From Methanolacinia sp964465295 (lineage in GTDB: Archaea > Halobacteriota > Methanomicrobia > Methanomicrobiales > Methanomicrobiaceae), in contig CAYXKC010000013.1 of assembly GCA_964465295.1 (NCBI GenBank), forward strand, positions 1 through 28,862: a DNA stretch of 28,862 bases, in the 5' to 3' direction. How positions within the stretch are numbered: the stretch's first letter is position 1; each line of letters opens with the position of its first letter. Of the stretch, positions 1-8,169 are shown one piece after another. The notes beneath the pieces were generated by a model. The model did no database searches, had not been told where the DNA came from, and was given only the letters and a program-made list of their open reading frames with translations. Made by a program: the position numbers and the translations under genes.

Positions 1-107
1 CGGCAGGCGTTGGAGCACTGAAACTCGGTTGGCTCGGAGATTGCAATGTCGCATACGGCATTCCGCTGTCGGCCTCAGGTAAGAGCATCTTCTTCGATCG
101 TAAATAG
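1..107 (+). CDS. C-terminal end of an unidentified protein (partial)
   Basis: An open frame runs from the window edge (codons in phase with position 3) to a TAG at 105-107. The last 34 residues are rich in Gly and hydrophobic residues and include GWLGDCNVAYGIPLS and a final SIFFDRK. They read like real protein: no stops and a balanced composition. I do not recognise the family. The stop lies 42 bp before the next gene on the same strand, so the two may be co-transcribed. The 5' part is outside the window. Confidence 0.55.
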   Translation, partial: AGVGALKLGWLGDCNVAYGIPLSASGKSIFFDRK

Positions 108-149
108 TTATGAAAGATATAAGACTGCTCACCCACACGGAGATTATTC

Positions 150-1223
150 ATGGCAAAATTAACGATCCGTGGCGGAGACCTGGATCTTGTAGAATACGAG
201 TTTTCGCCATTCGATATCGGTGAAAACATCGAGACTCTTGGAATAAAGACAAAAAACGAACCGCTCCCAAAGAAAGGAATTTTTACCGCGACCGCTCCTG
301 CAAGGATACACTTATCGGTACTCGATATGAACAGGTTTGCACCTAACAGGCCCGGCGGAGGCGGTATTGGATTTGCAATACAGCTCTATACAATTGCAAA
401 GGCAGAATGTACAGAAGGAGCTGTATCCATCGATTATGACAGGGAGCCGGTAATCAGGCACTTTGTAGAGGTTTTCAAAAAAGTCACGGGTTATACCGGC
501 GGCTTTAAGATTAGCATCACCGACCACGACAAAAAGCATGTAGGTCTCGGCTCTACAGGGAGTGTTCTCCTTGCAGTCGGGCACGCGATGAATGCGGCGA
601 CAGGGAACCCGATCACACCAGAAGACATCCGCCTTCTCATAGGCAACAACTATGTCGAAGAGACCTGCGAAGGGCAGATCATCCATGGCTTTGAGACAGG
701 AGTCGGACCTGCTGCCGCAACTTACGGGGGAATGGCAGTCCTTTGCGATGAATTAAACCTGGTCTGCCATCATGCTTTTGCGGCAGATAAAAATGTGTTC
801 ATCATCATTCCTCCAACCGAAGCGAAGGCCTCGGGTGAGGACGAATTCAATATCCTGATGAACCGGGCGAGGCATCTCGACTATCGCGACAGAGAGCTTA
901 AGGCATATCTCGTCCTGATGGACCTGATACCCGCACTTATCAGAGATGACCTGGAAAAACTCGGGGAGGTAATCACCGAGATCGACTTCCGTGGTTCGAA
1001 AAGAGCCGAAGTCGAGCACAACTCCTTTGAGATCTACCACTACATGAGCAGGCTGAGAGAAGCCGGGCTCGAGTTCGTTGGAATGAGTTCGGTGGGCCCT
1101 TCCATAGCCGTGATTACGGAAAAAACCAAAATGGAGATGGAAGATATTGCAAAAAGGCTCGGCCTTACGATTGCAATAACCACAAGAGTTGACAATGAGG
1201 GGCTGAAGATTACCCAAAATTAA
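150..1223 (+). CDS. GHMP-kinase superfamily protein, beta-ribofuranosylaminobenzene 5'-phosphate synthase-like
   Basis: This 357-aa protein has the GHMP fold order: a substrate-side N-terminal motif ARIHLSVLDMN (about residues 51-61) followed by a GGGGIGFAI stretch, the Gly-rich phosphate-binding motif GLGSTGSVLLAVG (about residues 131-143), and a C-terminal MSSVGPSIAVIT motif. Those features match beta-RFAP synthase, which condenses PRPP with p-hydroxybenzoate (or pABA) in the first committed step of the methanopterin arm. That family uses a GHMP fold without being a kinase. The extra ~45 N-terminal residues make it longer than the shortest family members, so a paralogue with another substrate is possible. 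The ATG at 150 follows a GGAG ribosome binding site (135-138). It is the second gene after the partial frame at 1-107 and ends only 5 bp before the convergent pentapeptide gene. A T-run at 1224-1229 may terminate it. Confidence 0.72.
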   Translation: MAKLTIRGGDLDLVEYEFSPFDIGENIETLGIKTKNEPLPKKGIFTATAPARIHLSVLDMNRFAPNRPGGGGIGFAIQLYTIAKAECTEGAVSIDYDREPVIRHFVEVFKKVTGYTGGFKISITDHDKKHVGLGSTGSVLLAVGHAMNAATGNPITPEDIRLLIGNNYVEETCEGQIIHGFETGVGPAAATYGGMAVLCDELNLVCHHAFAADKNVFIIIPPTEAKASGEDEFNILMNRARHLDYRDRELKAYLVLMDLIPALIRDDLEKLGEVITEIDFRGSKRAEVEHNSFEIYHYMSRLREAGLEFVGMSSVGPSIAVITEKTKMEMEDIAKRLGLTIAITTRVDNEGLKITQN

Positions 1224-1228
1224 CTTTT

Positions 1229-1483
1229 TTATTCTACAATTATATCATACGCATCAAGCAGACCCAGAACTTCGGGATATGAAAATCTGGCAGCCGTCAT
1301 TCTGTTGGCTCCGGGATCGATACAATAATTGAATGACGTTCTGAAATCTGCACCTGAAAGATCGTTTTGAATGAAAGTGGCCCTCATAAGATCGCACTTC
1401 CTGAATACCGCATTTCTGAGATCGCAACCGGAAAACCCGGCTTCATTTATTCTGCACCCGGAAAAATCCCGCAAAACCGGCAT
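1229..1483 (-). CDS. short pentapeptide-repeat protein, probably a 5'-truncated remnant
   Basis: The 84-aa product is made of A(D/N)LXX-type pentapeptides in its first 50 residues (AGFSG, CDLRN, AVFRK, CDLMR, ATFIQ, NDLSG, ADFRT). It then has the tail usually seen at the end of ~200-aa pentapeptide proteins: an IDP-x-NR motif followed by ARFSYPEVLGLLDAYDIIVE. Full-length relatives carry many more repeats before this tail, and here an in-frame TAA lies five codons upstream of the only ATG, so the N-terminal half seems lost. There is no good ribosome binding site. It converges with the beta-RFAP synthase-like gene, 5 bp away. Family identification is firm; whether it is expressed is doubtful. 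No function can be given beyond the right-handed beta-helix fold expected of the repeats. Confidence 0.6.
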   Translation of the reverse strand: MPVLRDFSGCRINEAGFSGCDLRNAVFRKCDLMRATFIQNDLSGADFRTSFNYCIDPGANRMTAARFSYPEVLGLLDAYDIIVE

Positions 1484-1611
1484 GAAAGTCTTCTTTTATA
1501 TTTACCGTGTAATATTTGATCGAATCATACATCTTAATACCCTGATTTCGGGAAACTCATTTTTTCCGGCACTATTAATCCCCGGGTCCCCCCACCGTCC
1601 GGCATCTATTG

Positions 1612-1618
1612 TTTTTAT
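1612..1618 (+). promoter_or_regulatory. TATA-like box for the GNAT gene
   Basis: A TTTTTAT tract is centred about 29 nt before the ATG at 1644. That spacing is typical of archaeal leaderless transcripts, and no Shine-Dalgarno sequence precedes this ATG. The rest of 1484-1643 is non-coding with nothing else recognisable. Confidence 0.35.
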
Positions 1619-1643
1619 CCAATAAATCATCATATTACTATAT

Positions 1644-2129
1644 ATGGAACCCGGCCGAATCAATATCCGAGAAGCCTGTATGGGCGACTTAGGTTCGATA
1701 ATCAGCCTCTACAGGGACTTACATGAAGATCCTGTTATCCAGAAAAAGGATACCCCTAAAAGTATTTTTGAAGAAATCCTGGCCGATAAAAGGCTTCACC
1801 TCTTTATACTTGAAGCTGACGGAGCTGCGGCGGCAACCTGTATTCTCGATATAGTCCCCAACCTCTCGTGGGGTGCAAAGCCTTACGGGCTTATAGAAAA
1901 TGTGGTTACAAAGAAGCAGTTAAGGCGAATGGGATATGGCACCATGCTACTGGAGCATGCTCTCGGGTTTGCATGGGGAAAGGACTGTTACAAGGTCATG
2001 CTCCTTACCGGGAGGAAAGAGGAATATGTCATGGATTTTTATGAAAACGCGGGTTTTTTTAAGGACATCAAAAAGGGTTTAATCGCGATAAATCCGGAAT
2101 ATAGTGAAAATTATAATAAATTCTATTAA
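1644..2129 (+). CDS. GNAT-family N-acetyltransferase
   Basis: A 161-aa single-domain protein with the GNAT core: an N-terminal IREACMGDLGSIISLYRDL segment (strand 1/helix 1), a central beta strand pair ending GLIENVVTKKQLRRMGYG, and motif A (Q/R-x-x-G-x-G/A), seen here as LRRMGYGTMLLEHAL around residues 92-106. The motif-B-like end is EEYVMDFYENAGF. Enzymes of this family move the acetyl group from acetyl-CoA to an amine; the acceptor cannot be read from sequence. The ATG at 1644 lacks an RBS and appears leaderless. The gene ends 6 bp before the convergent end of glmS. It stands alone between oppositely oriented genes, so context gives no substrate. Confidence 0.85.
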   Translation: MEPGRINIREACMGDLGSIISLYRDLHEDPVIQKKDTPKSIFEEILADKRLHLFILEADGAAAATCILDIVPNLSWGAKPYGLIENVVTKKQLRRMGYGTMLLEHALGFAWGKDCYKVMLLTGRKEEYVMDFYENAGFFKDIKKGLIAINPEYSENYNKFY

Positions 2130-2135
2130 CCCGTC

Positions 2136-3875
2136 TCACACTACAGTAACACTCTTCGCGAGATTCCTGGGCTTGTCGACATCCCTGCCCAGTTCAACCG
2201 CAGTCCTGTATGCGAGCAGTTGAAGAATTATCGAAGAAGTAACAATATCCCCTGCTTCCGGCCCCTTCGGAAGCGGGATGAATATGTCGGCAACCTCGCC
2301 GATATCGATATCTCCCGGACTTCCTATGGCGATTACGGGTGCACCCCTTGATTTTATCTCCCTTATATTAGAGAGCATCAGCGCATGTGAATCATGATCA
2401 GGACAGACCGCAATCACGGGTGTTCTCTCGTCGAGGAGAGAGAACGGGCCGTGTTTCAGTTCACCGGCCGGATAACCTTCTGCATGTATATAGGTGATCT
2501 CCTTCATCTTCAGTGCACCCTCAAGGGAAACAGGATAATAAGGGCCCCTTCCAATAAAGAAGAGGTTCTTTGCCTCCACACACATCGAAACCGCCTCTTC
2601 GAGATCGGTCATAAGGCATTCCTCGATAACCCTGTGCATTGCAGAAAAAGAATCCAAAAAGCCGTTATCCGAGAGTTCAGCCACGATCCTCATCAGTACT
2701 CCCACCTGCCCTGTAAAGGACTTGGTCGCAGCAACGCTTATCTCGGGACCTGCGTGCATGAAGAGGGAGTAGTCAGCAAGCCGGGCGACAGAACTCCCGC
2801 AAATATTCGTTATCGCCGCTGTTGTACAGCCTGACGCCCGGGCCTGCCTGACTGCCGCAAGAGTATCCGCAGTCTCGCCGGACTGGGAGACCGCAATTAT
2901 AAAACTGCCGGGCTTAGGTCTGAAATAGGAAGCTTCGGAGGCGATCTCCACCCTCACGGTGGTGCCTGTCCACTTCTCCATTAGATACCTGAATATCATG
3001 CCCGCATGATAAGAGGTTCCGCAACCGACAACTGTAATTTCAGAGGCTCCACTTATCCCTTCAACAATTCCACTGTCGATAGGGGAATGAAATGCATTAT
3101 AAAAGACATCCGGCTGTTCGTAGATCTCCTTTATCATGAAATGTTCGAATCCGCCCTTCCGGGCCGAATCTATATCCCAGTCGATAAGTTCGCTCTTTCT
3201 CTGAACTTCAGCACCCCCGTTAAGAATCCTGAATTCTGACGAATCAAATGATACGATGTCTCCGTCATCGAGAAAAATCACTTTCCTTGTGTACTCGATG
3301 AGCGGGGTGATGTCGGATGAGGCGAAGATCTCCCCGTCACCCAGCCCGATTACCAGAGGACTTCCCTGGCGTGCCGCGGCTATGCGGGATTCGTCTTTGC
3401 ATACTGCAAGAATGGCATATGAACCCTCGATCTCCTCAACGGTTCTTGAAAGTGCAGATAAGAGGTCGCCGCCGTAATATTTCTCCAGCAGGTGGGCGAT
3501 AATCTCGCTGTCCGTATCCGAAGCAAAAACGTGACCTTCTTCAATCAATTTCTTCTTAAGCACGGCATAATTCTCGATGATCCCGTTGTGGACTATCGCG
3601 ATATTTCCCGAACAATCCTGATGAGGATGTGCGTTTCTGTCATCGGGGACTCCGTGCGTCGCCCACCGGGTATGCCCGATACCTAAATGGCCCCCTTTGC
3701 CGAATTGCGAAGGATCAAAACCGGATATCCTCCCTTTTTTCTTGTATACCGAAACCTCAGAACCTGCAATGGCAAAGCCATAGGAATCATACCCACGATA
3801 TTCAAGTCTTTTCAGCCCTCCAACAACAACCCGGGCCGCATCCCTTCGCCCGGCATATCCGATTATCCCGCACAT
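2136..3875 (-). CDS. glmS: glutamine--fructose-6-phosphate aminotransferase (isomerizing)
   Basis: GlmS converts fructose-6-P and glutamine to glucosamine-6-P and glutamate. The 579-aa protein starts MCGIIGYAG, so Cys2 is the N-terminal nucleophile of the class II glutaminase domain (about residues 1-220, with GHTRWATHG and HNGIIENY). Two SIS sugar-phosphate isomerase domains follow: the first with SQSGETADT near residue 330, the second with EGALKMKEITYIHAEGYPAGELKHGP near residues 453-478. It ends with the family-typical KPRNLAKSVTVV. Length is close to the usual ~600 aa. It is the last gene of the four-gene UDP-GlcNAc operon and starts 4 bp after the stop of the upstream nucleotidyltransferase; a GGTGGTG stretch at the end of that gene can act as its ribosome binding site. 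Confidence 0.96.
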   Translation of the reverse strand: MCGIIGYAGRRDAARVVVGGLKRLEYRGYDSYGFAIAGSEVSVYKKKGRISGFDPSQFGKGGHLGIGHTRWATHGVPDDRNAHPHQDCSGNIAIVHNGIIENYAVLKKKLIEEGHVFASDTDSEIIAHLLEKYYGGDLLSALSRTVEEIEGSYAILAVCKDESRIAAARQGSPLVIGLGDGEIFASSDITPLIEYTRKVIFLDDGDIVSFDSSEFRILNGGAEVQRKSELIDWDIDSARKGGFEHFMIKEIYEQPDVFYNAFHSPIDSGIVEGISGASEITVVGCGTSYHAGMIFRYLMEKWTGTTVRVEIASEASYFRPKPGSFIIAVSQSGETADTLAAVRQARASGCTTAAITNICGSSVARLADYSLFMHAGPEISVAATKSFTGQVGVLMRIVAELSDNGFLDSFSAMHRVIEECLMTDLEEAVSMCVEAKNLFFIGRGPYYPVSLEGALKMKEITYIHAEGYPAGELKHGPFSLLDERTPVIAVCPDHDSHALMLSNIREIKSRGAPVIAIGSPGDIDIGEVADIFIPLPKGPEAGDIVTSSIILQLLAYRTAVELGRDVDKPRNLAKSVTVV

Positions 3876-3879
3876 CCGG

Positions 3880-5031
3880 TTACTTCACCACCGTACCGTC
3901 GGGAATTGCCCCCCTAAGACATCTTCCTTCCCCGATTGAAACGGAATTTCCAACAACTGCACCTGAAAAGACTGTAAAAGGTGCAGATGAAGTCCCGTCC
4001 CCTATTATAGCCCCGAATTCACTTCTTCCGAAATAACCTCCGCTCTCAAAACAGTAGGCCTCCTTTTTGGTGCTCGTGTGGTCTGCAAGAACAGATCCCT
4101 CGCCGATTACGGAATCGGTTATTCTGGAATGAGAGCCAACGCGGACATCGTCAAGCAGAATCGAATCCCCGATATAGACAAACGGGTCAATCCTTACCCT
4201 TGATCCAATTGATGTCCCAGGCATAATACATGCATTGGGACCGATAATGCAGTCATCACCTATAACCACCGGGCCTGTTATCACTGTGTTGGGGCCGATT
4301 TCGGTATTCTCCCCGATCCTGACCGGACCGGATATTATTGTGTTCCGGCTGATAGATCCTGCATTTTGCGGAGATATCCCTTTCAGTATGCTGCGGTTCA
4401 TCTTGAGAAGGTCCCATGGATAGACTGCATCATGCCAGTCACTGGTATGGATTGCCTCAATCTTCCGGCCTTCGGCAATCATACCCGAGATAAGGTCAGG
4501 GATCTCCGCGTCGCCCAGCCGCCCGAATATCTCCTTTGATAGTGAGAATACACCGGTACTTACCGGCAGACCCCGGATATTCTCCGGTTTTTCACATATT
4601 TCGGATACAAATCCACCCTTAAGACCCACTACTCCGAAATTGAAAGGCTGCGGATGGTCGGATATCAGCATCGCATTTTTCCTTCCCTTAATTGCAGATA
4701 TTGCAGATGGCCCCAGATAGTTGTCACCAGGGAGAACAAGAAAGTCGTCTTTTATCAGGTCTCCGGCGCACTTCAGCGCATCTGCAGCCCCGAGCTGCTT
4801 CTTCTGGATTACTACTTCGACATTGCAGCCGGGTTCATTGAGATGCCGAACCAGCTGCTCCTTCCTGTACCCCGCAACGACTATAATATCCCTTATCCCG
4901 TTTACAACGAGCGATTCGATTACATAATCGATAATCGGCCTGTTTGCAACAGGCAAAAGCACCTTGGGCCTGCTCCTCGTCAGAGGCCTGAGCCTGTGTC
5001 CCTCCCCGCCTGCCAGTATTACTGCCTGCAT
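3880..5031 (-). CDS. GlmU-like sugar-1-phosphate nucleotidylyltransferase with left-handed beta-helix domain
   Basis: The 383-aa protein begins with a nucleotidyltransferase signature (AVILAGGEGHRLRPLTRSRPKVLLP) and a Rossmann-like domain to about residue 220 (LPGDNYLG is the metal-binding Asp region). Hexapeptide repeats of a left-handed beta helix follow (GPVRIGENTEIGPNTVITGP, VVIGDDCIIGPNA). It is a paralogue of the adjacent GlmU, but its C-terminal end lacks the K-x-x-H-x-x-Y-x-GD acetyltransferase signature found there and reads KKEAYCFESGGYFGRSEFGA instead. The reaction is probably NTP plus sugar-1-P to NDP-sugar; the sugar is unknown. The start at 5031 has a GAAGGAG ribosome binding site 6-7 nt upstream. 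It lies 11 bp after glmU and 4 bp before glmS, so it is co-transcribed with the amino-sugar pathway. Confidence 0.88.
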   Translation of the reverse strand: MQAVILAGGEGHRLRPLTRSRPKVLLPVANRPIIDYVIESLVVNGIRDIIVVAGYRKEQLVRHLNEPGCNVEVVIQKKQLGAADALKCAGDLIKDDFLVLPGDNYLGPSAISAIKGRKNAMLISDHPQPFNFGVVGLKGGFVSEICEKPENIRGLPVSTGVFSLSKEIFGRLGDAEIPDLISGMIAEGRKIEAIHTSDWHDAVYPWDLLKMNRSILKGISPQNAGSISRNTIISGPVRIGENTEIGPNTVITGPVVIGDDCIIGPNACIMPGTSIGSRVRIDPFVYIGDSILLDDVRVGSHSRITDSVIGEGSVLADHTSTKKEAYCFESGGYFGRSEFGAIIGDGTSSAPFTVFSGAVVGNSVSIGEGRCLRGAIPDGTVVK

Positions 5032-5042
5032 TATTACTCCTT

Positions 5043-6245
5043 CTATCTCCCTATTCTTGTCTTTTCTGCAATATTGCCCTCAAGGAATGACCCGGGAGCG
5101 GCCATAACTCCGCTTCCGATTATTGTCCCGACATTTACAGAACAGTTAATCCCAAGCTGGACGTTGTCACCTACAACAGCACCGAATTTCTTTCTTCCGG
5201 TATCTCTGCCGGCGGATTTTACATTCCTCCGATCATGTCTCAGGTTCGCAATCTTCGAGCCTGCACCAAAATTGCAGCCTGACCCGATAACACTGTCGCC
5301 AACATAATTGAAATGAGGGATCTTGGTCTCATGCATAATGACGCTGTTTTTTATCTCCGAAGAATGGCCGATATGACAGCCGTCGCCTATCGAAGTGGAC
5401 GGGCGTATATAGGCATGAGGTCCGATCATACAGTTATCTCCGATAATACACGGGCCCTCAATATACGAACCTGACCGGATAATACTGCCCTTTCCGATGA
5501 CAACAGGGCCTTTTATTACAACATAATCCTCGATCTCTCCTTCATTCACTTCACTGACTGAAGAGAGAAAACTTTCGTTTGCGTCAAGAAGATTCCACGG
5601 TTCACCTATATCGCACCACGATGACAGTCTGCATACAGAAAGAAGGCCGGATTGAATAAAGGGCTGAAGGGCATCGGTCAGTTCAAACTCCCCTCTCTCC
5701 GATAATTCAATTAAATCGATCTTCTCAAAGATGTCCGGGGCTAAGAGATAAGCTCCGGCATTAATAAGATTCCCGGGGGGGTTCGGCGATTTTTCAACAA
5801 GCCCGGAGACCATCTCCCCCTCTACGGTTACAACCCCGAACTCCTCCGGCCGTTCGCTTTCAAATACGGCTATGCAGGGAGGCTTCATCCCACAAAACCT
5901 TTTGATATCATCCGGCAGGACGATCATATCGCCGTTGAGCATGAGGAAATCCCCGGTCAGGAAATCTCTTGCAGTATTGAGGGCATCTGCAGTCCCTCTC
6001 TGTTTTCTCTGGACAGTGTACTGTATTTTGACACCCAGCCATCCCCCATCCCCGAAATAATCCCTGATCTCCTGTTCCCTGTAGCCTACTACGAAGACGA
6101 AATCACTAATCCCTGTTTCCCTGACTGAAACAACAAGGTGCTCAAGCATCGGCCTGTTTGCAACAGGCAGCATTACCTTGGGTCTTGAAGCCGTTAGAGG
6201 TCTCATTCTCTTCCCTTCGCCGGCTGCAAGTATCACACACTGCAT
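5043..6245 (-). CDS. glmU: bifunctional glucosamine-1-P N-acetyltransferase / GlcNAc-1-P uridylyltransferase
   Basis: The enzyme acetylates glucosamine-1-P and couples GlcNAc-1-P to UTP, giving UDP-GlcNAc. I place the start at the ATG at 6245 (400 aa) rather than the ATG 21 nt upstream: GGAGGTG, an almost perfect ribosome binding site, lies 9 nt before 6245 and actually overlaps the upstream candidate. Residues 1-230 are the uridylyltransferase (CVILAAGEGKRMRPLTASRPKVMLP; LNGDMIVLPDD). Hexapeptide repeats follow from about residue 240. The acetyltransferase signature KIPHFNYVGDSVIGSG (catalytic-type His) and NFGAGSKIANLRHD are present. The start is 1 nt after the glmM stop, so translation is coupled. 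Confidence 0.92.
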   Translation of the reverse strand: MQCVILAAGEGKRMRPLTASRPKVMLPVANRPMLEHLVVSVRETGISDFVFVVGYREQEIRDYFGDGGWLGVKIQYTVQRKQRGTADALNTARDFLTGDFLMLNGDMIVLPDDIKRFCGMKPPCIAVFESERPEEFGVVTVEGEMVSGLVEKSPNPPGNLINAGAYLLAPDIFEKIDLIELSERGEFELTDALQPFIQSGLLSVCRLSSWCDIGEPWNLLDANESFLSSVSEVNEGEIEDYVVIKGPVVIGKGSIIRSGSYIEGPCIIGDNCMIGPHAYIRPSTSIGDGCHIGHSSEIKNSVIMHETKIPHFNYVGDSVIGSGCNFGAGSKIANLRHDRRNVKSAGRDTGRKKFGAVVGDNVQLGINCSVNVGTIIGSGVMAAPGSFLEGNIAEKTRIGR

Positions 6246-6246
6246 A

Positions 6247-7500
6247 TTATAAACCACCTCCGGCATATTTCAGTGCCTTCATTCCTCTATCCATCATACT
6301 GTGTGCGATATCCCTTGTCTTCCCTTCGGCCGTCAGTCTCACCTTTGGCTCTGTCCCGCTCGCCCGCACAAGGCACCAGCCGTCCCCATCCTCTATTCTT
6401 ATCCCGTCGGTGGGACTTTCGGCTCCCATCGATCGCAGAATATCACCTGCACCCACGCAGTCGATAGAAGTTCTTATAAGAGGATATGATGGCATATTAT
6501 CTATCCTTTCGGCAATATCGCATGAAGATGCAGTTTTACAGAAAAGCATTGCTGCATATATTCCGTCGGGGCAGAGCGAATGATCAGGAAATATCCAGCT
6601 CCCTGATGGTTCACCACCAAAATCGCCCCACTGCCTAAGCTCTTCGGAGACAAAAGAATCCCCGACAGGTGTTCTCCTGACTTGCGCAATCCCCTCTATC
6701 GCCATTGAGGCATCAGCTGTTGTGACCACCCTCTCTGCACCCAGTTCCTCTGCAAAGAGCATTAACAGGTGGTCTCCCGAAATATACCTGCCGCGGTTAT
6801 CGAAGGCCATAAAGCGATCTGCATCCCCGTCATGGATTAATGCACCATCAAACTTCCCTGAACGGATTATTCCAGGGATATAGCTTAGATTTGATTCGAG
6901 AGGCTCGGAAGGACGGGGGAATTTTCCACTGGTATGGCAGTTTATGCATTCGGCTTTAACTCCCGCATCCTTCAGCAGGGATGGCGTTATCACGCTTCCG
7001 GCACCACCGCCGCAGTCCAGGACAACAGAGATCTCTTTTTCAACTGATATAGAGGATAATACTGCCTCCCTGTGTGGAGTTATGATATCATATGCCCTGT
7101 AATCTCCCTGTTCCATCCAGTCGCAAAGGAGCGGCGCTTTAACAAGCCTTTCAATCTCCTGTTGCTGCTCCTGTGTATATGCAGAACCATCGGGATTGAT
7201 CAGCTTCATCCCGTTGTACTGCTCCGGGTTATGTGATGCAGTGATACAGCATCCGGAGTCCGTTTTCCCTGCTGCAAACGCTACCGTAGGTGTCGGAGCT
7301 ATCCCCCCGTGAATTACGCTGCATCCCGCTGCAAGTGCACCTGAGATAAAACCTGAAGATAAAACGGGGGCTGTTGTTCTCGTATCCGTACCGGTTACTA
7401 TCGAATTATTGATCGAACCGCATGCCATGCCGACCTTAAGTGAGAGATCAAGTAGATCCTTATCAAATACACGTCTTATGCCCGATGAGCCGAAAAGCAT
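6247..7500 (-). CDS. glmM: phosphoglucosamine mutase
   Basis: GlmM interconverts glucosamine-6-P and glucosamine-1-P. I choose the ATG at 7500 (protein MLFGSSGIRR, 417 aa) because phosphohexomutases start with this FGTSGIRG-like motif; the open frame extends 26 codons upstream to 7578, but those overlap the promoter. The active-site phosphoserine loop is TASHNPEQYNGMK (about residues 110-122), the metal-binding loop is DGDADRF, and the sugar/phosphate-binding ASGTEPKVRL lies near the C-terminus. These three motifs are the diagnostic set for the alpha-D-phosphohexomutase superfamily. Phosphomannomutase activity is an alternative, but the neighbours (glmU, glmS) support GlmM. First gene of the operon; a TATA-like box lies 31 nt upstream. 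Confidence 0.92.
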   Translation of the reverse strand: MLFGSSGIRRVFDKDLLDLSLKVGMACGSINNSIVTGTDTRTTAPVLSSGFISGALAAGCSVIHGGIAPTPTVAFAAGKTDSGCCITASHNPEQYNGMKLINPDGSAYTQEQQQEIERLVKAPLLCDWMEQGDYRAYDIITPHREAVLSSISVEKEISVVLDCGGGAGSVITPSLLKDAGVKAECINCHTSGKFPRPSEPLESNLSYIPGIIRSGKFDGALIHDGDADRFMAFDNRGRYISGDHLLMLFAEELGAERVVTTADASMAIEGIAQVRRTPVGDSFVSEELRQWGDFGGEPSGSWIFPDHSLCPDGIYAAMLFCKTASSCDIAERIDNMPSYPLIRTSIDCVGAGDILRSMGAESPTDGIRIEDGDGWCLVRASGTEPKVRLTAEGKTRDIAHSMMDRGMKALKYAGGGL

Positions 7501-7526
7501 TGAAAGAGTGTATGATTTCCGAAAAG

Positions 7527-7535
7527 ATATATATT
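7527..7535 (-). promoter_or_regulatory. TATA-like box of the glmM-glmU-glmS operon
   Basis: On the minus strand the sequence AATATATAT is centred 31 nt before the glmM ATG at 7500. No Shine-Dalgarno sequence lies before that ATG, so a leaderless or nearly leaderless transcript is likely. The 56-bp gap to the upstream gene (which ends at 7557) is the only sizeable gap on this strand between 2136 and 8165. Confidence 0.6.
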
Positions 7536-7556
7536 GGGGCGAAGGAGGTATCCCGC

Positions 7557-8165
7557 CTATTTCCTGCCGTACGGGCACCAGTGACGAAGACCAACCATGT
7601 TCGCGAGGCCCGAGGTTCCGGGAGCAAGGAAGATCATATCCTTTTCCCTCCGATATTTCTCACAGATCCCCAATCCCTCATCTGAGAAGATACCGTCTCC
7701 CGAGACAAGTATAAGGTCAGCTTCTCCTGGATCCGCGACTATTCGATCAGAGAGCCCTTTGCTGAGACCGGGGAGTGTCCCGTTGAGAAAGATCTTCCTC
7801 CCTTCGGTCTCCTCCCTTAGCTCAACCAGGCACTTTTCACCGCAACCGGCAGGGCATGCATCGGAGATCCTCGGGAAGCACATGAAACTCGAAAGGCAGT
7901 TGAGTATTGCACATGCTGCAGTTCTCTGTACCGGAGAATCCAGGCTTTCGCCATACATGAACGAGACCCGGGTCTTAACCTCCAGAGGATATGAGGTTGC
8001 AATCTGTACTTTTTTGCCTCCATATAAAGCCTCTATGCACGTTCCTTCAAGATAAGGGCAGATCTCTCCGCCAGGGCACCTGGAAAGCTTGACGGCGCCA
8101 TGATCGCATCCGCTTCCTGAAAGTTTCTTCTCCATAATCTCTACAGCATCATTAACAAGACTCAT
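7557..8165 (-). CDS. unidentified cysteine-rich protein
   Basis: 202 aa from the ATG at 8165, which is preceded by AAAGGAGAT at 8-9 nt spacing; the frame stays open upstream but there overlaps the cyclase gene. Cysteines are abundant and clustered: GCDHG, RCPGGEICPYLEGTC near residues 20-42, CAILNC and FMCFPR near residues 102-113, then ACPAGCGEKC near 118-127, and a final HWCPYGR. The second half has a Rossmann-like alternation (ADLILVSGDGIF, DMIFLAPGTSGLANMVGL). The pattern suggests metal or Fe-S binding, but I do not recognise the family and give no function. The gene starts 4 bp after the cyclase stop, so the two are translated together. Confidence 0.8.
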   Translation of the reverse strand: MSLVNDAVEIMEKKLSGSGCDHGAVKLSRCPGGEICPYLEGTCIEALYGGKKVQIATSYPLEVKTRVSFMYGESLDSPVQRTAACAILNCLSSFMCFPRISDACPAGCGEKCLVELREETEGRKIFLNGTLPGLSKGLSDRIVADPGEADLILVSGDGIFSDEGLGICEKYRREKDMIFLAPGTSGLANMVGLRHWCPYGRK

Positions 8166-8169
8166 TTTA

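Noticed and set aside
110..235. Short frame starting ATG at 110, overlapping the beta-RFAP synthase-like start
   Set aside because: It ends inside the larger gene in another frame, with no RBS; the GGAG site serves the ATG at 150.
4654..5307. 217-codon plus-strand frame opposite the two GlmU-like genes
   Set aside because: Antisense to conserved nucleotidyltransferase sequence; no family features or RBS.
7501..7578. N-terminal extension of GlmM by 26 codons
   Set aside because: The extension covers the TATA-like box and is not part of the family; MLFGSSGIRR is the normal start.
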